A DNA stretch of 64,000 nucleotides from Caulobacter radicis. GTDB taxonomy: Bacteria; Pseudomonadota; Alphaproteobacteria; Caulobacterales; Caulobacteraceae. Under the pieces are notes generated by a model, which ran no database searches, was not told the origin of the DNA, and worked only from the letters and a program-made list of their open reading frames with translations. Position numbers and translations under genes: made by a program. The first letter of the stretch is position 1. Every line of letters starts with the position of its first letter. The stretch lies in assembly GCF_003094615.1 (NCBI RefSeq), contig NZ_QDKO01000037.1:62001-126000 (forward strand), given 5' to 3'. Below, one piece after another: positions 46,154-55,973 of the stretch.

Positions 46154-46764
46154 GGCGCGGCCTCGGCGGGGACCGGCCGGGACCGGTCCCACAGGTTGGG
46201 AAGGGTGTCGTTGGAGTAGCCGGAGACGAAGGGCTTGCTGCGTCCCTCGGCGTCGTAGGTGGCGCGGCGGACCGCGCCGATATTGGCCCCGTAGACGTGG
46301 ATGCTGATCGAGGGGCGGTCGTCGAAGGCGTTGGTGACCTGGTGCACGTCGCCGACCGTGGGCGAGACGGCCTCGACCTCTCCGCGCTCCAGCCTATGGA
46401 TCGGGCCGTCGGGAACCAGGGCCTGGCCGTCGCGGCGATAGGGTTGCGACAGCTCGGCCCCGCGCAGCACGCCCACCAGGCCCCAGACCGTGTGGTCGTG
46501 CACGGGCGTGGCCTGGCCCGGGCCCCAGACGAAGCTGACCACGCTGAACCGCTCTCGGCTGTCGCAGTGCAGCAGGTACTGCTGGTAGCGGGCCGGGTTC
46601 GGCTGGGCGTAGGCGTCCGGCAGCCAGTCGTCCTGGGCGATCAGGTCGGCCAGCAGGGCCTGGCCCTCGCGCAGGATCTCGGCTTCCTCGCCCGTGCGGT
46701 CGAGCAGGGCGCCGAGGTCTCCGACGAACCTGGCTAGGCGGGGAAGGTTGGGCGCGCCGCTCAT
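46150..46764 (-). CDS. Thiol dioxygenase, probably 3-mercaptopropionate type
   Basis: Cupin iron dioxygenase of the cysteine dioxygenase superfamily, 204 aa, oxidising a thiol to a sulfinate. Iron ligands H89 and H91 in PVHDHTVW and H140 in GDVHQVTNAF; the Ser-His-Tyr triad S153-H155-Y157 in SISIHVYGAN. At the position where mammalian cysteine dioxygenase has the substrate-binding arginine this protein has Q62 (RYQQYLLHCD), the mark of bacterial 3-mercaptopropionate dioxygenases. Cysteine remains possible as substrate. Translationally coupled to the rhodanese gene and 4 bases downstream of the receptor gene. Confidence 0.9.
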   Translation of the reverse strand: MSGAPNLPRLARFVGDLGALLDRTGEEAEILREGQALLADLIAQDDWLPDAYAQPNPARYQQYLLHCDSRERFSVVSFVWGPGQATPVHDHTVWGLVGVLRGAELSQPYRRDGQALVPDGPIHRLERGEVEAVSPTVGDVHQVTNAFDDRPSISIHVYGANIGAVRRATYDAEGRSKPFVSGYSNDTLPNLWDRSRPVPAEAAP

Positions 46765-46768
46765 GACG

Positions 46769-48952
<2,184 letters not shown>

Positions 48953-49084
48953 GTCTTTATCCCCGACTTGTTCGATGGGGATTTGTCGTCGTGAGGCCGC
49001 TTATCTCAACGAATATAAAATGATCGAGCGGATAGCTCTGCTCATATCGTCCGAAGTCATCGGATATATTTGCGGCGCTCGACA
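48953..49084 (-). promoter_or_regulatory. Internal promoter/leader ahead of receptor gene
   Basis: AT-rich 132-base gap, the only large gap inside the leftward sulfur operon. A 6-bp inverted repeat (48959-48964 with 48977-48982) places the receptor Shine-Dalgarno (GGGGAT on the minus strand) in its stem. A second short dyad tccga/tcgga lies near 49054-49068. An internal promoter or RNA-level control of the receptor is likely. Confidence 0.5.
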
Positions 49085-50098
49085 TTATTTCAGGAATGAT
49101 GAGAGGCGATCATCCCACAGCGGGCGCACGTCGACGCGGGAAGGGATGATCTTGGCGGCGGCGAAGGTGTCGGCCACTGCCTGCTCCGAAGCGATCGCCG
49201 CCTCGCTGATCGGGCCAAGGATGCTCGGCGACGACTTCTCGCGAAACTCCTGCGCGTAGTAGTCGGCCTTCACGCCCGTGGCTTTCTCCCTCACCCGCGC
49301 CCAGCGGTCGCCGTCGGCGTTGATCCAGTCGAACACCCGCTTGTAGCGGCTGACATAGTCGCCCAGCGCCTGGAAGCGGACGGGATCGTCCAGCGCCTCC
49401 TTGGCCGCGGTGATCAGATAGTTGCCCGACAGGATCCCCAGCGCCGTGCGCAGCACCCGCGCCCCGGCCTCTCGCGCCTGGTAGACGATGACGCCATAGA
49501 TCACCCAGGCGTCCAGCGCCCCGCTCTGGAAGGCCGCCAGTCCGTCCTGCGGGCTCAGCGCCACCGGCTGGATGTCGCTCCAGGCCAGACCCGCCTCCTG
49601 CAACAGGCGCAACAGGATGTAGTGCGAGGTCGTGGCCTTCACATAGCCGACGCGCTTGCCCTTCAGGTCCTTGAAGTCCCTGGTGGGCGAACCTTTGGGC
49701 ACGAGGACCACCTGGTTGTTCACGTCGCCTTGCAACACCCCGACGATGCGCACCTGGTTGCCGGGCTGGGCCGCGACGAAGATCGGCGGGATCTCGCTCA
49801 TGCCGCCGAAGTCCAGGGCGCGAGCATTGATCGCCTCGGCGATCAGGTTGCCGCCGGCGAACTGGGTGCGGGCCAGCTTGTAGGGCGGGGCCTCTATCCC
49901 GGCCTCGCCGAAGAAGCTTTCGGGATTGCCGCGATAGGTGGCGACCCGCAGCGTCAGGTCGTCCAGCGAGCCGGCCTTGTCGTCGCCCTTTGGGGAGCAG
50001 GCGGCCAGGTTGACGGTAGTCAGGCCGGCCATGGAGAGGCCCGCGATCGAAAGGCCGCCCGACATAAGGTCGCGGCGGGAAAGGGAAAGGCCGGTCAT
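49085..50098 (-). CDS. Sulfonate-type ABC transporter substrate-binding lipoprotein (SsuA-like)
   Basis: Periplasmic binding lipoprotein, 337 aa. N-terminus combines a twin-arginine motif (LSRRDLMSGG) with a lipobox (VNLAACSP, lipid on C34). The NMT1/SsuA-like fold is evident: TLRVATYRGNPESFF, GGMSEIPPIFVAAQ, LKGKRVGYVKATTSHYILLR and FQSGALDAWVIYG. It would deliver sulfonate-like compounds to the SsuB/SsuC transporter encoded at the start of the same operon. One-base overlap with the upstream class II aldolase gene. Specificity unknown. Confidence 0.93.
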   Translation of the reverse strand: MTGLSLSRRDLMSGGLSIAGLSMAGLTTVNLAACSPKGDDKAGSLDDLTLRVATYRGNPESFFGEAGIEAPPYKLARTQFAGGNLIAEAINARALDFGGMSEIPPIFVAAQPGNQVRIVGVLQGDVNNQVVLVPKGSPTRDFKDLKGKRVGYVKATTSHYILLRLLQEAGLAWSDIQPVALSPQDGLAAFQSGALDAWVIYGVIVYQAREAGARVLRTALGILSGNYLITAAKEALDDPVRFQALGDYVSRYKRVFDWINADGDRWARVREKATGVKADYYAQEFREKSSPSILGPISEAAIASEQAVADTFAAAKIIPSRVDVRPLWDDRLSSFLK

Positions 50099-50940
50099 CA
50101 GTCGAACAGGTCCGGCTCTTCTTCGGTGACGATGTCCCAGTAGGGCTGGAAGGCGTAGATCCCGCCCAGCTCCGTGCCGACCTGGCTGGCGGTATGCTTG
50201 GCGACCTCCGGCGGCATCGGCTTGGTCGGGCCGGCGGCTTCGGCCAGAAGCTGGGCCTGACAGGCGTTCTCCAGCGCCAGATAGCGCCAGACGGCCGCCT
50301 CCACCGACTGGCCGACGGTCAGGATGCCGTGGTTCTGCAGGATCACCGCCTTCTTCGGCCCCAGGGCCTTGGCGATCTTCTGGCCCTCGCTGGTGTCGAG
50401 CACCACGCCCGAGAACTCCTCGAACAGGGCGTGGTCGTCGTAGAAGGCCGCCGAGTCCTGGGTCAGCGGGTCCAGCAGCCGGCCCAGCGCCGACCAGGCC
50501 TTGCCGTACAGCGAGTGCGAGTGGGCCGCCGCCACCACGTCGGGCCGCGCCTCGTGCAGCTGCGAGTGGATGGCGAAGGCGGCGCGGTTCAGGCGGGCCG
50601 GCGCTCTCTCGGGCGGCTGCACGATCTCGCCCGCGTGGCTGACCAGCATCAGGTCCGAAACCTTGATGCGCGAGAAGTGCACGCCCAGCGGATTGACCCA
50701 GAAGTGGTCGGTCAGTTCGGGATCGCGCGCGGTGATGTGGCCCGCGCCGCCCATGTCGAAGCCATGGCGGCCAAACAGCCGATAGCCGGCGGCCAGGCGC
50801 TGCTTGCGATAGAGCCGCTCCAGCTCGAGCGTCGGCTGCTGGGGGATCTCGCGCGCGCCGAACGGCGGCAGCACGGTCTCGATCTTGGCGGGGTGGGGGC
50901 CCGTGGCGGCGAAGCCGCGGGGCGCAGGGATCGCGGTCAT
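50098..50940 (-). CDS. Class II aldolase/adducin-family protein
   Basis: Cytoplasmic zinc protein, 280 aa. Metal histidines in VAAAHSHSLYGKAWS (about 137-141) and in ILQNHGILTVG, with GGAGHITARDPELTDHFWVN as the family N-terminal motif. Members include fuculose-1-phosphate aldolase and many uncharacterised decarboxylases or aldolases in catabolic operons. Position between SsuA and a 2-hydroxyacid dehydrogenase suggests it processes the carbon part of the substrate. The reaction cannot be assigned. Starts 18 bases after the dehydrogenase stop. Confidence 0.92.
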   Translation of the reverse strand: MTAIPAPRGFAATGPHPAKIETVLPPFGAREIPQQPTLELERLYRKQRLAAGYRLFGRHGFDMGGAGHITARDPELTDHFWVNPLGVHFSRIKVSDLMLVSHAGEIVQPPERAPARLNRAAFAIHSQLHEARPDVVAAAHSHSLYGKAWSALGRLLDPLTQDSAAFYDDHALFEEFSGVVLDTSEGQKIAKALGPKKAVILQNHGILTVGQSVEAAVWRYLALENACQAQLLAEAAGPTKPMPPEVAKHTASQVGTELGGIYAFQPYWDIVTEEEPDLFD

Positions 50941-50958
50941 CGCGAAGGGTCCTTGTTC

Positions 50959-51909
50959 TCAGTAGCCGCGCGACAGGTCGACGACGTCGGCCAGGGGCGC
51001 GCCGGCGCGGAAGCGGGCGAGGTTCTGGGCGAAGCTGGTCGCCAGGTTGATGCGGGTGTCGGGCGTGTGCACCGAGGTGTGGGGCGACAGGCGCACCTTC
51101 GGGTGGCCGTAGAACGGGTGGCCGTCGGTCAGCGGCTCGGGGAAGGTGACGTCCAGGCTGGCGCGCGACACGCGGCCGTCCTCCAGCGCCGCCAGCAGGG
51201 CGTCGTCGTCGATCAATGCGCCGCGGGCGATGTTAATCAGGTGCAGGCCCGGCTTGGCGTGGGCCAGCACTTCGCGGCCGATCAGGCGTTCGGTCTGCGG
51301 CGTCGCCGGAGCGGCCAGCACCACGTGGTCGCTGCGGGAAAACAGAGTCTTCAGGTCGGCCACCCGCTCGACGCCGGCCACCGGGATCGGCTTGTCGGAG
51401 CGGCGCGTGGCGATGACGTTCAGGCCCAGCGCCTGGGCGCGCGGGGCCAGGGCCTCGCCGATGGCGCCGAAGCCCACCAGGCCCAGGGTCGTGCCGGAGA
51501 TCAGCTTCAGCGGCTGCGGCGTCCAGCGCTCGGCCTTGTCGATCCAGATCTCCGGCAGGCGCTTGGCCTCGGCCAGGATCGCCGCCAGGGCGAACTCGGC
51601 CAGCGCCACGGCCGAAGAGCCGCGCGCCGAGGTCACCACCGGGCCGTCGAACAGCCAGTCCGGATAGAAGTCGATGCCCACCGAGACCAGTTGCACCCAG
51701 CGCACGTCGAACGGCCAGCCCGGCGGCGGCGTCTTGGGCAGCACGCCGCCGGCCTTGCGGAACGGCGCGGCCACCAGGACCTTGGCCGCAGGCGGCAGCG
51801 GCGCGGTCAGGCCCGACGGCACGGCGATGATCTCGGCGTCGGTCGCATGTTGGGCGAAGACGCTGTTGAACACCTCGGGCAGCTGGCTGGCGACGACGAG
51901 ACGGCTCAT
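50959..51909 (-). CDS. D-2-hydroxyacid dehydrogenase-like protein
   Basis: NAD(P)-dependent dehydrogenase, 316 aa. Rossmann motif TLGLVGFGAIGEALAP at about 140-155. Catalytic Arg in LINIARGALID, Glu in VTFPEPLTDG, His in VRLSPHTSVHT. Cofactor-binding region VIATRRSDKP lacks an acidic residue after the second strand, so NADPH is likely. It would interconvert a 2-oxo acid and a D-2-hydroxy acid. ATGA overlap with the upstream SfnB-like gene supports the ATG at 51909. Substrate unknown; it is unusual in a sulfonate operon. Confidence 0.93.
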   Translation of the reverse strand: MSRLVVASQLPEVFNSVFAQHATDAEIIAVPSGLTAPLPPAAKVLVAAPFRKAGGVLPKTPPPGWPFDVRWVQLVSVGIDFYPDWLFDGPVVTSARGSSAVALAEFALAAILAEAKRLPEIWIDKAERWTPQPLKLISGTTLGLVGFGAIGEALAPRAQALGLNVIATRRSDKPIPVAGVERVADLKTLFSRSDHVVLAAPATPQTERLIGREVLAHAKPGLHLINIARGALIDDDALLAALEDGRVSRASLDVTFPEPLTDGHPFYGHPKVRLSPHTSVHTPDTRINLATSFAQNLARFRAGAPLADVVDLSRGY

Positions 51910-53081
51910 GCCACGGTCTCCCGTGAAGCGAAGGCCAGCTTGCCGGCGCCGGTCAGCACCACGTCGGCCTGGGGCGTGTGCACGCGGCCGCACAGCACGT
52001 CGCGGTGATGGCGCTCCAGCGGATTGGCGCGGGTCAGGCCCGGATTGCCGGTCAGCTTCAGGGCCTTCTCGACCACCGTGATGGCGTTCTCGGTGACCAG
52101 GTGCTTGACCAGGCCGCTCTCGCCGGCGGCCGTGTCGCCCCTGGCCGCGCTGTCCAGCAGCACGCGATTGGACAGCAGCAGGCCGTCGATCTCGCCCAGG
52201 GCCTCCTGGAAGCGGGGCAGGGTCGAGAGGCTGGCGCCCAGGTTGGCCGGCTTGCGGCTGATCAGGAAGTCGGCCAGCCAGTCGCGGGCCGAGCGCGCGA
52301 CGGCGTCATAGATCGCCGCCGTCAGCACCGACGACCAGGTTCCGAACACCGCCGAGTAGGGCGGCGGCGCGCCCGGGGGCTGCGGGTCCAGGGCGTGGTC
52401 CAGCGGGACCAGCACGTCCTCGAACACCACGTCGTGGCTGGCGCTGGCGCGCAGGCCCAGGTGGTCCCAGGTCTCCTCGATGACCACGCCGGGACTGTCG
52501 GCGCGCACCAGCCAGCCGCCGACCAGGGGTTCCGCATCGTCGCTGCGGGCCCAGACCACGAACCAGGTCAGGGCGCTGGAGCCGGTGGAGTAGATCTTGC
52601 GGCCGCTGATCCGCCAGCCCTCCGGCGTGCGGCGGGCGATGGTGGCCGGCAGGCCGCCGCGGGCCGGCGTGCCGAGATCGGGCTCGACCCGCAGGGCGTT
52701 GATCAGGGCCCCGTGGTCAATGGCGTCGCCGATGACCCGCTGCTTGAGGTGCTCGGGCCAGCCCGAACGCCCCTCGACCGAGGCGTGGAACAGGTACTGC
52801 ATGACCAGCACCAGGGCCGTGGCCGGCTCGCCCCGGGCGACGGCCGAGACCACCTTCAGGGCGGTCGGCAGGTCGCTTTCCAGGCCGCCGAGACGCGCGG
52901 GCGCGGTCAGGACCAGCAGGCCCGCCTCGTGCAGGGCCTGGAAGTTGGCGAAGGGAAAACTGGCCTCGCGGTCGTGACGGCCGGCGGTGGCGGCGAAGGC
53001 CTGCGTCAGGCCCGGCAGCACCGCGTCGAGGTCGGGCAGGCGCGGGGAAGGCTCCAGGCGGCGGGCGGCGGCGGTGCTCAC
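51906..53081 (-). CDS. Acyl-CoA dehydrogenase-like flavoprotein (SfnB-like)
   Basis: FAD/FMN-dependent acyl-CoA dehydrogenase-fold protein, 391 aa. Recognisable are the N-terminal helical domain (RHDREASFPFANFQALHEAG, LLVLTAPARLGGLESD), the middle beta domain (GWRISGRKIYSTGSSALTWF, GVVIEETWDHLGLRASASHD) and the C-terminal helices. This pattern, in a sulfonate ABC operon, matches the SfnB/DszC-like sulfur-acquisition oxidoreductases that oxidise sulfones or related compounds with reduced flavin. The GTG start overlaps the ATPase stop (GTGA). Extensions upstream are the ATPase gene in another frame. Confidence 0.9.
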   Translation of the reverse strand: MSTAAARRLEPSPRLPDLDAVLPGLTQAFAATAGRHDREASFPFANFQALHEAGLLVLTAPARLGGLESDLPTALKVVSAVARGEPATALVLVMQYLFHASVEGRSGWPEHLKQRVIGDAIDHGALINALRVEPDLGTPARGGLPATIARRTPEGWRISGRKIYSTGSSALTWFVVWARSDDAEPLVGGWLVRADSPGVVIEETWDHLGLRASASHDVVFEDVLVPLDHALDPQPPGAPPPYSAVFGTWSSVLTAAIYDAVARSARDWLADFLISRKPANLGASLSTLPRFQEALGEIDGLLLSNRVLLDSAARGDTAAGESGLVKHLVTENAITVVEKALKLTGNPGLTRANPLERHHRDVLCGRVHTPQADVVLTGAGKLAFASRETVA

Positions 53082-53926
53082 TGCACGGCCTCGCCGGTCG
53101 GGAAGGCGATCAGGGCGCCCTCGTGCGGGGCCTCTTGCAGAGAAACGGGCGCTTCGACGCCCAGGTGGCCGAGCAGGCGACGGCGTATGACCTGGAAGCG
53201 GGCGTCCGGCGCGCGCGGGCGCTCCAGCGTGATGTGCTCCTCGGCGGCGATCTTGCCCTTGTTCAGCACCAGCACGCGGTCGGCCAGGGCGATGGCCTCG
53301 TCGACATCGTGGGTGACCAGCAGCACGGCCGGTTTGTGCTCGCTCCAGAGATTGAGGACGAGATCGTGCATCTTCAGCCGGGTCAGGGCGTCGAGGGCCG
53401 CGAACGGCTCGTCGAGCAGCAGCAGGCCCGGCTCGCGTACGAGGGCGCGGGCCAGGGCCGTGCGCTGGGCCTCGCCGCCGGAAAGGGTGGAGGGCCAGGC
53501 GTCGAGGCGATGGCCCAGGCCGACCTCCTTCAGCGCCGCTTCCGCGCGAGCCCGGACTCCTTTGTCCTTCAGGCCCAGCGCGACGTTGCGCCAGACCTTC
53601 TTCCACGGCAGCAGGCGGGCGTCCTGGAACACCACGGCGCGCGTGCTGGGCGTCGTCACGTCCTGGTGGCCGACCGGATCCAGGCCCGCCAGGGTGCGCA
53701 GCAGGGTGGTCTTGCCCGAGCCGCTGGCGCCCAGCAGGGCGACGAACTCGCCCGGCGCGATCGACAGGTCCAGGCCGTCGATGACCCGGTTCTCGCCGAA
53801 CTGACGGACGAAGCCGGTCAGCTTCACGGCCGGAGCGACGGACGGCGGGGCGATCGACGGCGAAGCCGGCGCGGGCGATACGGTGTCGAAGGCGCGGCGG
53901 CGGATGCGCGGCTGGACCATGGTCAT
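53078..53926 (-). CDS. ssuB: ABC transporter ATPase (SsuB/TauB-like)
   Basis: Cytoplasmic ATP-binding subunit, 282 aa. Walker A LLGASGSGKTTLL at about 64-76, Q-loop VVFQDARLLPW, signature LSGGEAQRTALARAL at about 148-162, Walker B LLLLDEPFAALDALTR and H-loop VTHDVDEA. These fit the nitrate/sulfonate/taurine importer family. About 35 extra Pro/Ser residues precede the domain. Four-base overlaps with the permease gene before it and the SfnB-like gene after it. Confidence 0.95.
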   Translation of the reverse strand: MTMVQPRIRRRAFDTVSPAPASPSIAPPSVAPAVKLTGFVRQFGENRVIDGLDLSIAPGEFVALLGASGSGKTTLLRTLAGLDPVGHQDVTTPSTRAVVFQDARLLPWKKVWRNVALGLKDKGVRARAEAALKEVGLGHRLDAWPSTLSGGEAQRTALARALVREPGLLLLDEPFAALDALTRLKMHDLVLNLWSEHKPAVLLVTHDVDEAIALADRVLVLNKGKIAAEEHITLERPRAPDARFQVIRRRLLGHLGVEAPVSLQEAPHEGALIAFPTGEAVQ

Positions 53927-54732
53927 TGCTCCACGAGGCTGGGCCGCCAGGCCAGAGCGCGGCGCTCCAGCGTGCGGACGAGGGCGTCGGCGCCGAGGCC
54001 GAGCAGGGCGTAGACGAGCAGGCAGACGACGATGATGTCGGTCCGCATGAAGTCGCGGGCGTTGTTGATCAGGTGGCCAAGGCCCGCCTGGGCGTTGATC
54101 TGCTCGGCCACCACCAGCACCAGCACCGACACCCCCAGGGCGTAGCGCAGGCCGACGAAGAACGAGGGCAGGGCGCCGGGCAGGATCACCTCGCGCACCA
54201 GGCTCCAGCCCGACAGGCCGAAGCTTCGGGCGGCCTCGACCAGGCGCACGTCGATGCCGCGCACCCCGGCGAACAGGTTCAGGTAGATCGGGAAGGTGGT
54301 GGCCACCGCGATCAGCACGATCTTCGGCGTCTCGCCGATGCCGAACCAGACGATGAACAGCGGGGTGAGGGCCAGAGACGGGATGGTCCGCTTGATCTGC
54401 ATCAGCGGGTCGATCGCGGTTTCGCCCAGGCGCGACAGGCCGGCGACCAGTCCGAGGGTCACCGCCACGACCAGCGCGATCGACAGGCCGGCGGCGGCCC
54501 GCGCCAGCGACACCAGCAGGTTGGCGGGCAGCTCGCCAGAGATGGTCAGCGCCCAGAAGGTTTCGGCCACCGTCGACGGCGCGGCCAGCACTCGCTCGGG
54601 GATCACGCCGAGCCGCGATCCCAGCTCCCACAAGGCCAGAAGCAGCACCGGAGACAGCCAGCGGGCCCGCGAGAGGCGAGGCCATCGAAATGGCCTGGCT
54701 GAAGAAATTCTATCGGCGATCGCCAAAGACAT
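53923..54732 (-). CDS. ssuC: ABC transporter permease (SsuC/TauC-like)
   Basis: Inner-membrane subunit, 269 aa, about six helices. The EAA loop contacting the ATPase is EAARSFGLSGWSLVREVILP, with IKRTIPSLALTPLFIVWFGI as another family signature. The ATG at 54732 (MSLAIADRISS) has a ggaag Shine-Dalgarno; an upstream GTG at 54783 would add 17 residues. First gene of the leftward operon, so its promoter lies in the 139-base gap shared with the divergent LysR gene. Confidence 0.94.
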   Translation of the reverse strand: MSLAIADRISSARPFRWPRLSRARWLSPVLLLALWELGSRLGVIPERVLAAPSTVAETFWALTISGELPANLLVSLARAAAGLSIALVVAVTLGLVAGLSRLGETAIDPLMQIKRTIPSLALTPLFIVWFGIGETPKIVLIAVATTFPIYLNLFAGVRGIDVRLVEAARSFGLSGWSLVREVILPGALPSFFVGLRYALGVSVLVLVVAEQINAQAGLGHLINNARDFMRTDIIVVCLLVYALLGLGADALVRTLERRALAWRPSLVEQ

Positions 54733-54871
54733 CGGGTCGCTTCCATCGCTGTGACCGTTGCGGCGGGGGCGCCGTTGCTTCACAGAGATGGACGCTGAAT
54801 TCCTACTCGATCAATAGACTTATCCTCAGGGGTCTTATTAGAGTTCCTCAACGGGGTAGACGGGACGCCAG
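54733..54871. promoter_or_regulatory. Divergent promoter region ssuC operon / lysR
   Basis: AT-richer spacer with a direct repeat cttat (54819-54823, 54834-54838) around cctcagggg. This is the expected operator region for the LysR protein and holds the main promoter of the 12-gene operon. No clean T-N11-A dyad was assigned. Confidence 0.45.
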
Positions 54872-55708
54872 ATGCCGACCAACCTTCCGACCGAACTTCT
54901 CCGCAGCTTCGTGGCCATCGTCGACAGCGGTTCGATGCTGCGCGCCACCGAGCGCGTCTTCGTCACCCAGTCGGCGCTGAGCTTGCAGATGAAGCGGCTG
55001 GAGGAGACCGTTCTGACGCCGCTGTTTCACCGGGAGGGGCGGCGTCTTTCGCTGACCCCCGCCGGCCAGACCCTGCTGGGCCATGCCCGGGACATCCTGG
55101 CGCTGAACGACCGGGCGGTGGTGGCGCTGACCGGCGACGCCCTGGCCGGGCCGGCGAGAGTGGGGCTGGTGCAGGACTTCGCCGAGACCCTGCTGTCGGG
55201 CGTGCTGGCCCGTTTCGCCCAGCTCAATCCCGACACCCAGTTGCAGGTGAGGGTGGCCGGCTCGCCCGAACTGCTGGAATTGCTGCGCAGCGACCGCCTG
55301 GACGTGATCCTGTGCATGGGCGCCTATGACGACCCGGCGGCCGCCCGCACGGTGCCGATGGTCTGGCACGGCGATGCGGACCTGGCCAAGCTGGACGTCC
55401 TGCCGCTGGCGATCCTGGAGGCGCCGTGCCGCTTCCGCGACGCGGCGTTGGCGGCGCTGGAGCGGGAGGGACGACCCTACCGCGTGGCGCTGGAGACCCC
55501 CAGCCTGTCGGCCCTGCGCGCGGCGGTGCAGTCGGGCCTGGCGGTCACCTGCCGCACCAGCCTGTTCCGGCCGGACGCCCAGCCGATCCCCGACGCGGCC
55601 CTGCCCAGCCTGCCCAAGGTGGCCTATGTCCGCCGCACCGGTCCCGCCCCGCACCCGTCGATCGGCAAGCTGTCGGAGCTGATCCACACGGCGGCGCTGG
55701 AACTTTAG
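54872..55708 (+). CDS. LysR-family regulator of the sulfur operon
   Basis: DNA-binding regulator, 278 aa, a little short for the family. Helix-turn-helix at about 8-68 (LLRSFVAIVDSGSMLRATER, VTQSALSLQMKRLEETV, LTPAGQTLLGHARDIL). Effector domain from about 90 (ARVGLVQDFAETLLSGVLAR, SDRLDVILCMGAYD). Divergent from ssuC, so it probably activates that operon; in enterobacteria LysR proteins CysB and Cbl do the same job, but the helix-turn-helix and length do not mark this as either. Confidence 0.93.
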   Translation: MPTNLPTELLRSFVAIVDSGSMLRATERVFVTQSALSLQMKRLEETVLTPLFHREGRRLSLTPAGQTLLGHARDILALNDRAVVALTGDALAGPARVGLVQDFAETLLSGVLARFAQLNPDTQLQVRVAGSPELLELLRSDRLDVILCMGAYDDPAAARTVPMVWHGDADLAKLDVLPLAILEAPCRFRDAALAALEREGRPYRVALETPSLSALRAAVQSGLAVTCRTSLFRPDAQPIPDAALPSLPKVAYVRRTGPAPHPSIGKLSELIHTAALEL

Positions 55709-55719
55709 AGCCTGCTCGT

Positions 55720-55938
55720 TCAGAACAGCCAGGCCAACCCCGTGCCGATCAGAGCGATCACCGTGGTCCACACGCTGAGGCCCCAATAGAGGTGCCTGCT
55801 CTCGTCGGCGAGGTAGTCCTCGTCGAGGAAGCGCGTGCTGAGCGGGAAAAGGACGATCAGCTTCGTCACCAGATAGCCTGGGATCGTGATGAACTTGGGG
55901 GACAAGTCTCTACAGGCTCCGGTTGAACGCCGCAGCAT
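55720..55938 (-). CDS. Small hypothetical membrane protein
   Basis: Putative protein of up to 72 aa with two hydrophobic stretches (ITIPGYLVTKLIVLFPL and WTTVIALIGTGLAWLF) separated by an acidic segment (RFLDEDYLADESRH). It lies 35 bases after the FAD oxidoreductase stop on the same strand. The start is unclear: ATG at 55938 has a gga too close to it; a TTG 33 bases in has better spacing. No family recognised. A real gene is more likely than not because of the helix pattern and its position. Confidence 0.45.
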   Translation of the reverse strand: MLRRSTGACRDLSPKFITIPGYLVTKLIVLFPLSTRFLDEDYLADESRHLYWGLSVWTTVIALIGTGLAWLF

Positions 55939-55973
55939 CTCCGGCAAAGCTTGAGGCTCGGTGAACTCAGCCT

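Noticed and set aside
49000..54828. cttatc-tca-like motif shared by the receptor leader (49000-49008) and the ssuC-lysR spacer (54819-54828)
   Set aside because: Too short and imperfect; expected by chance in AT-richer spacers.
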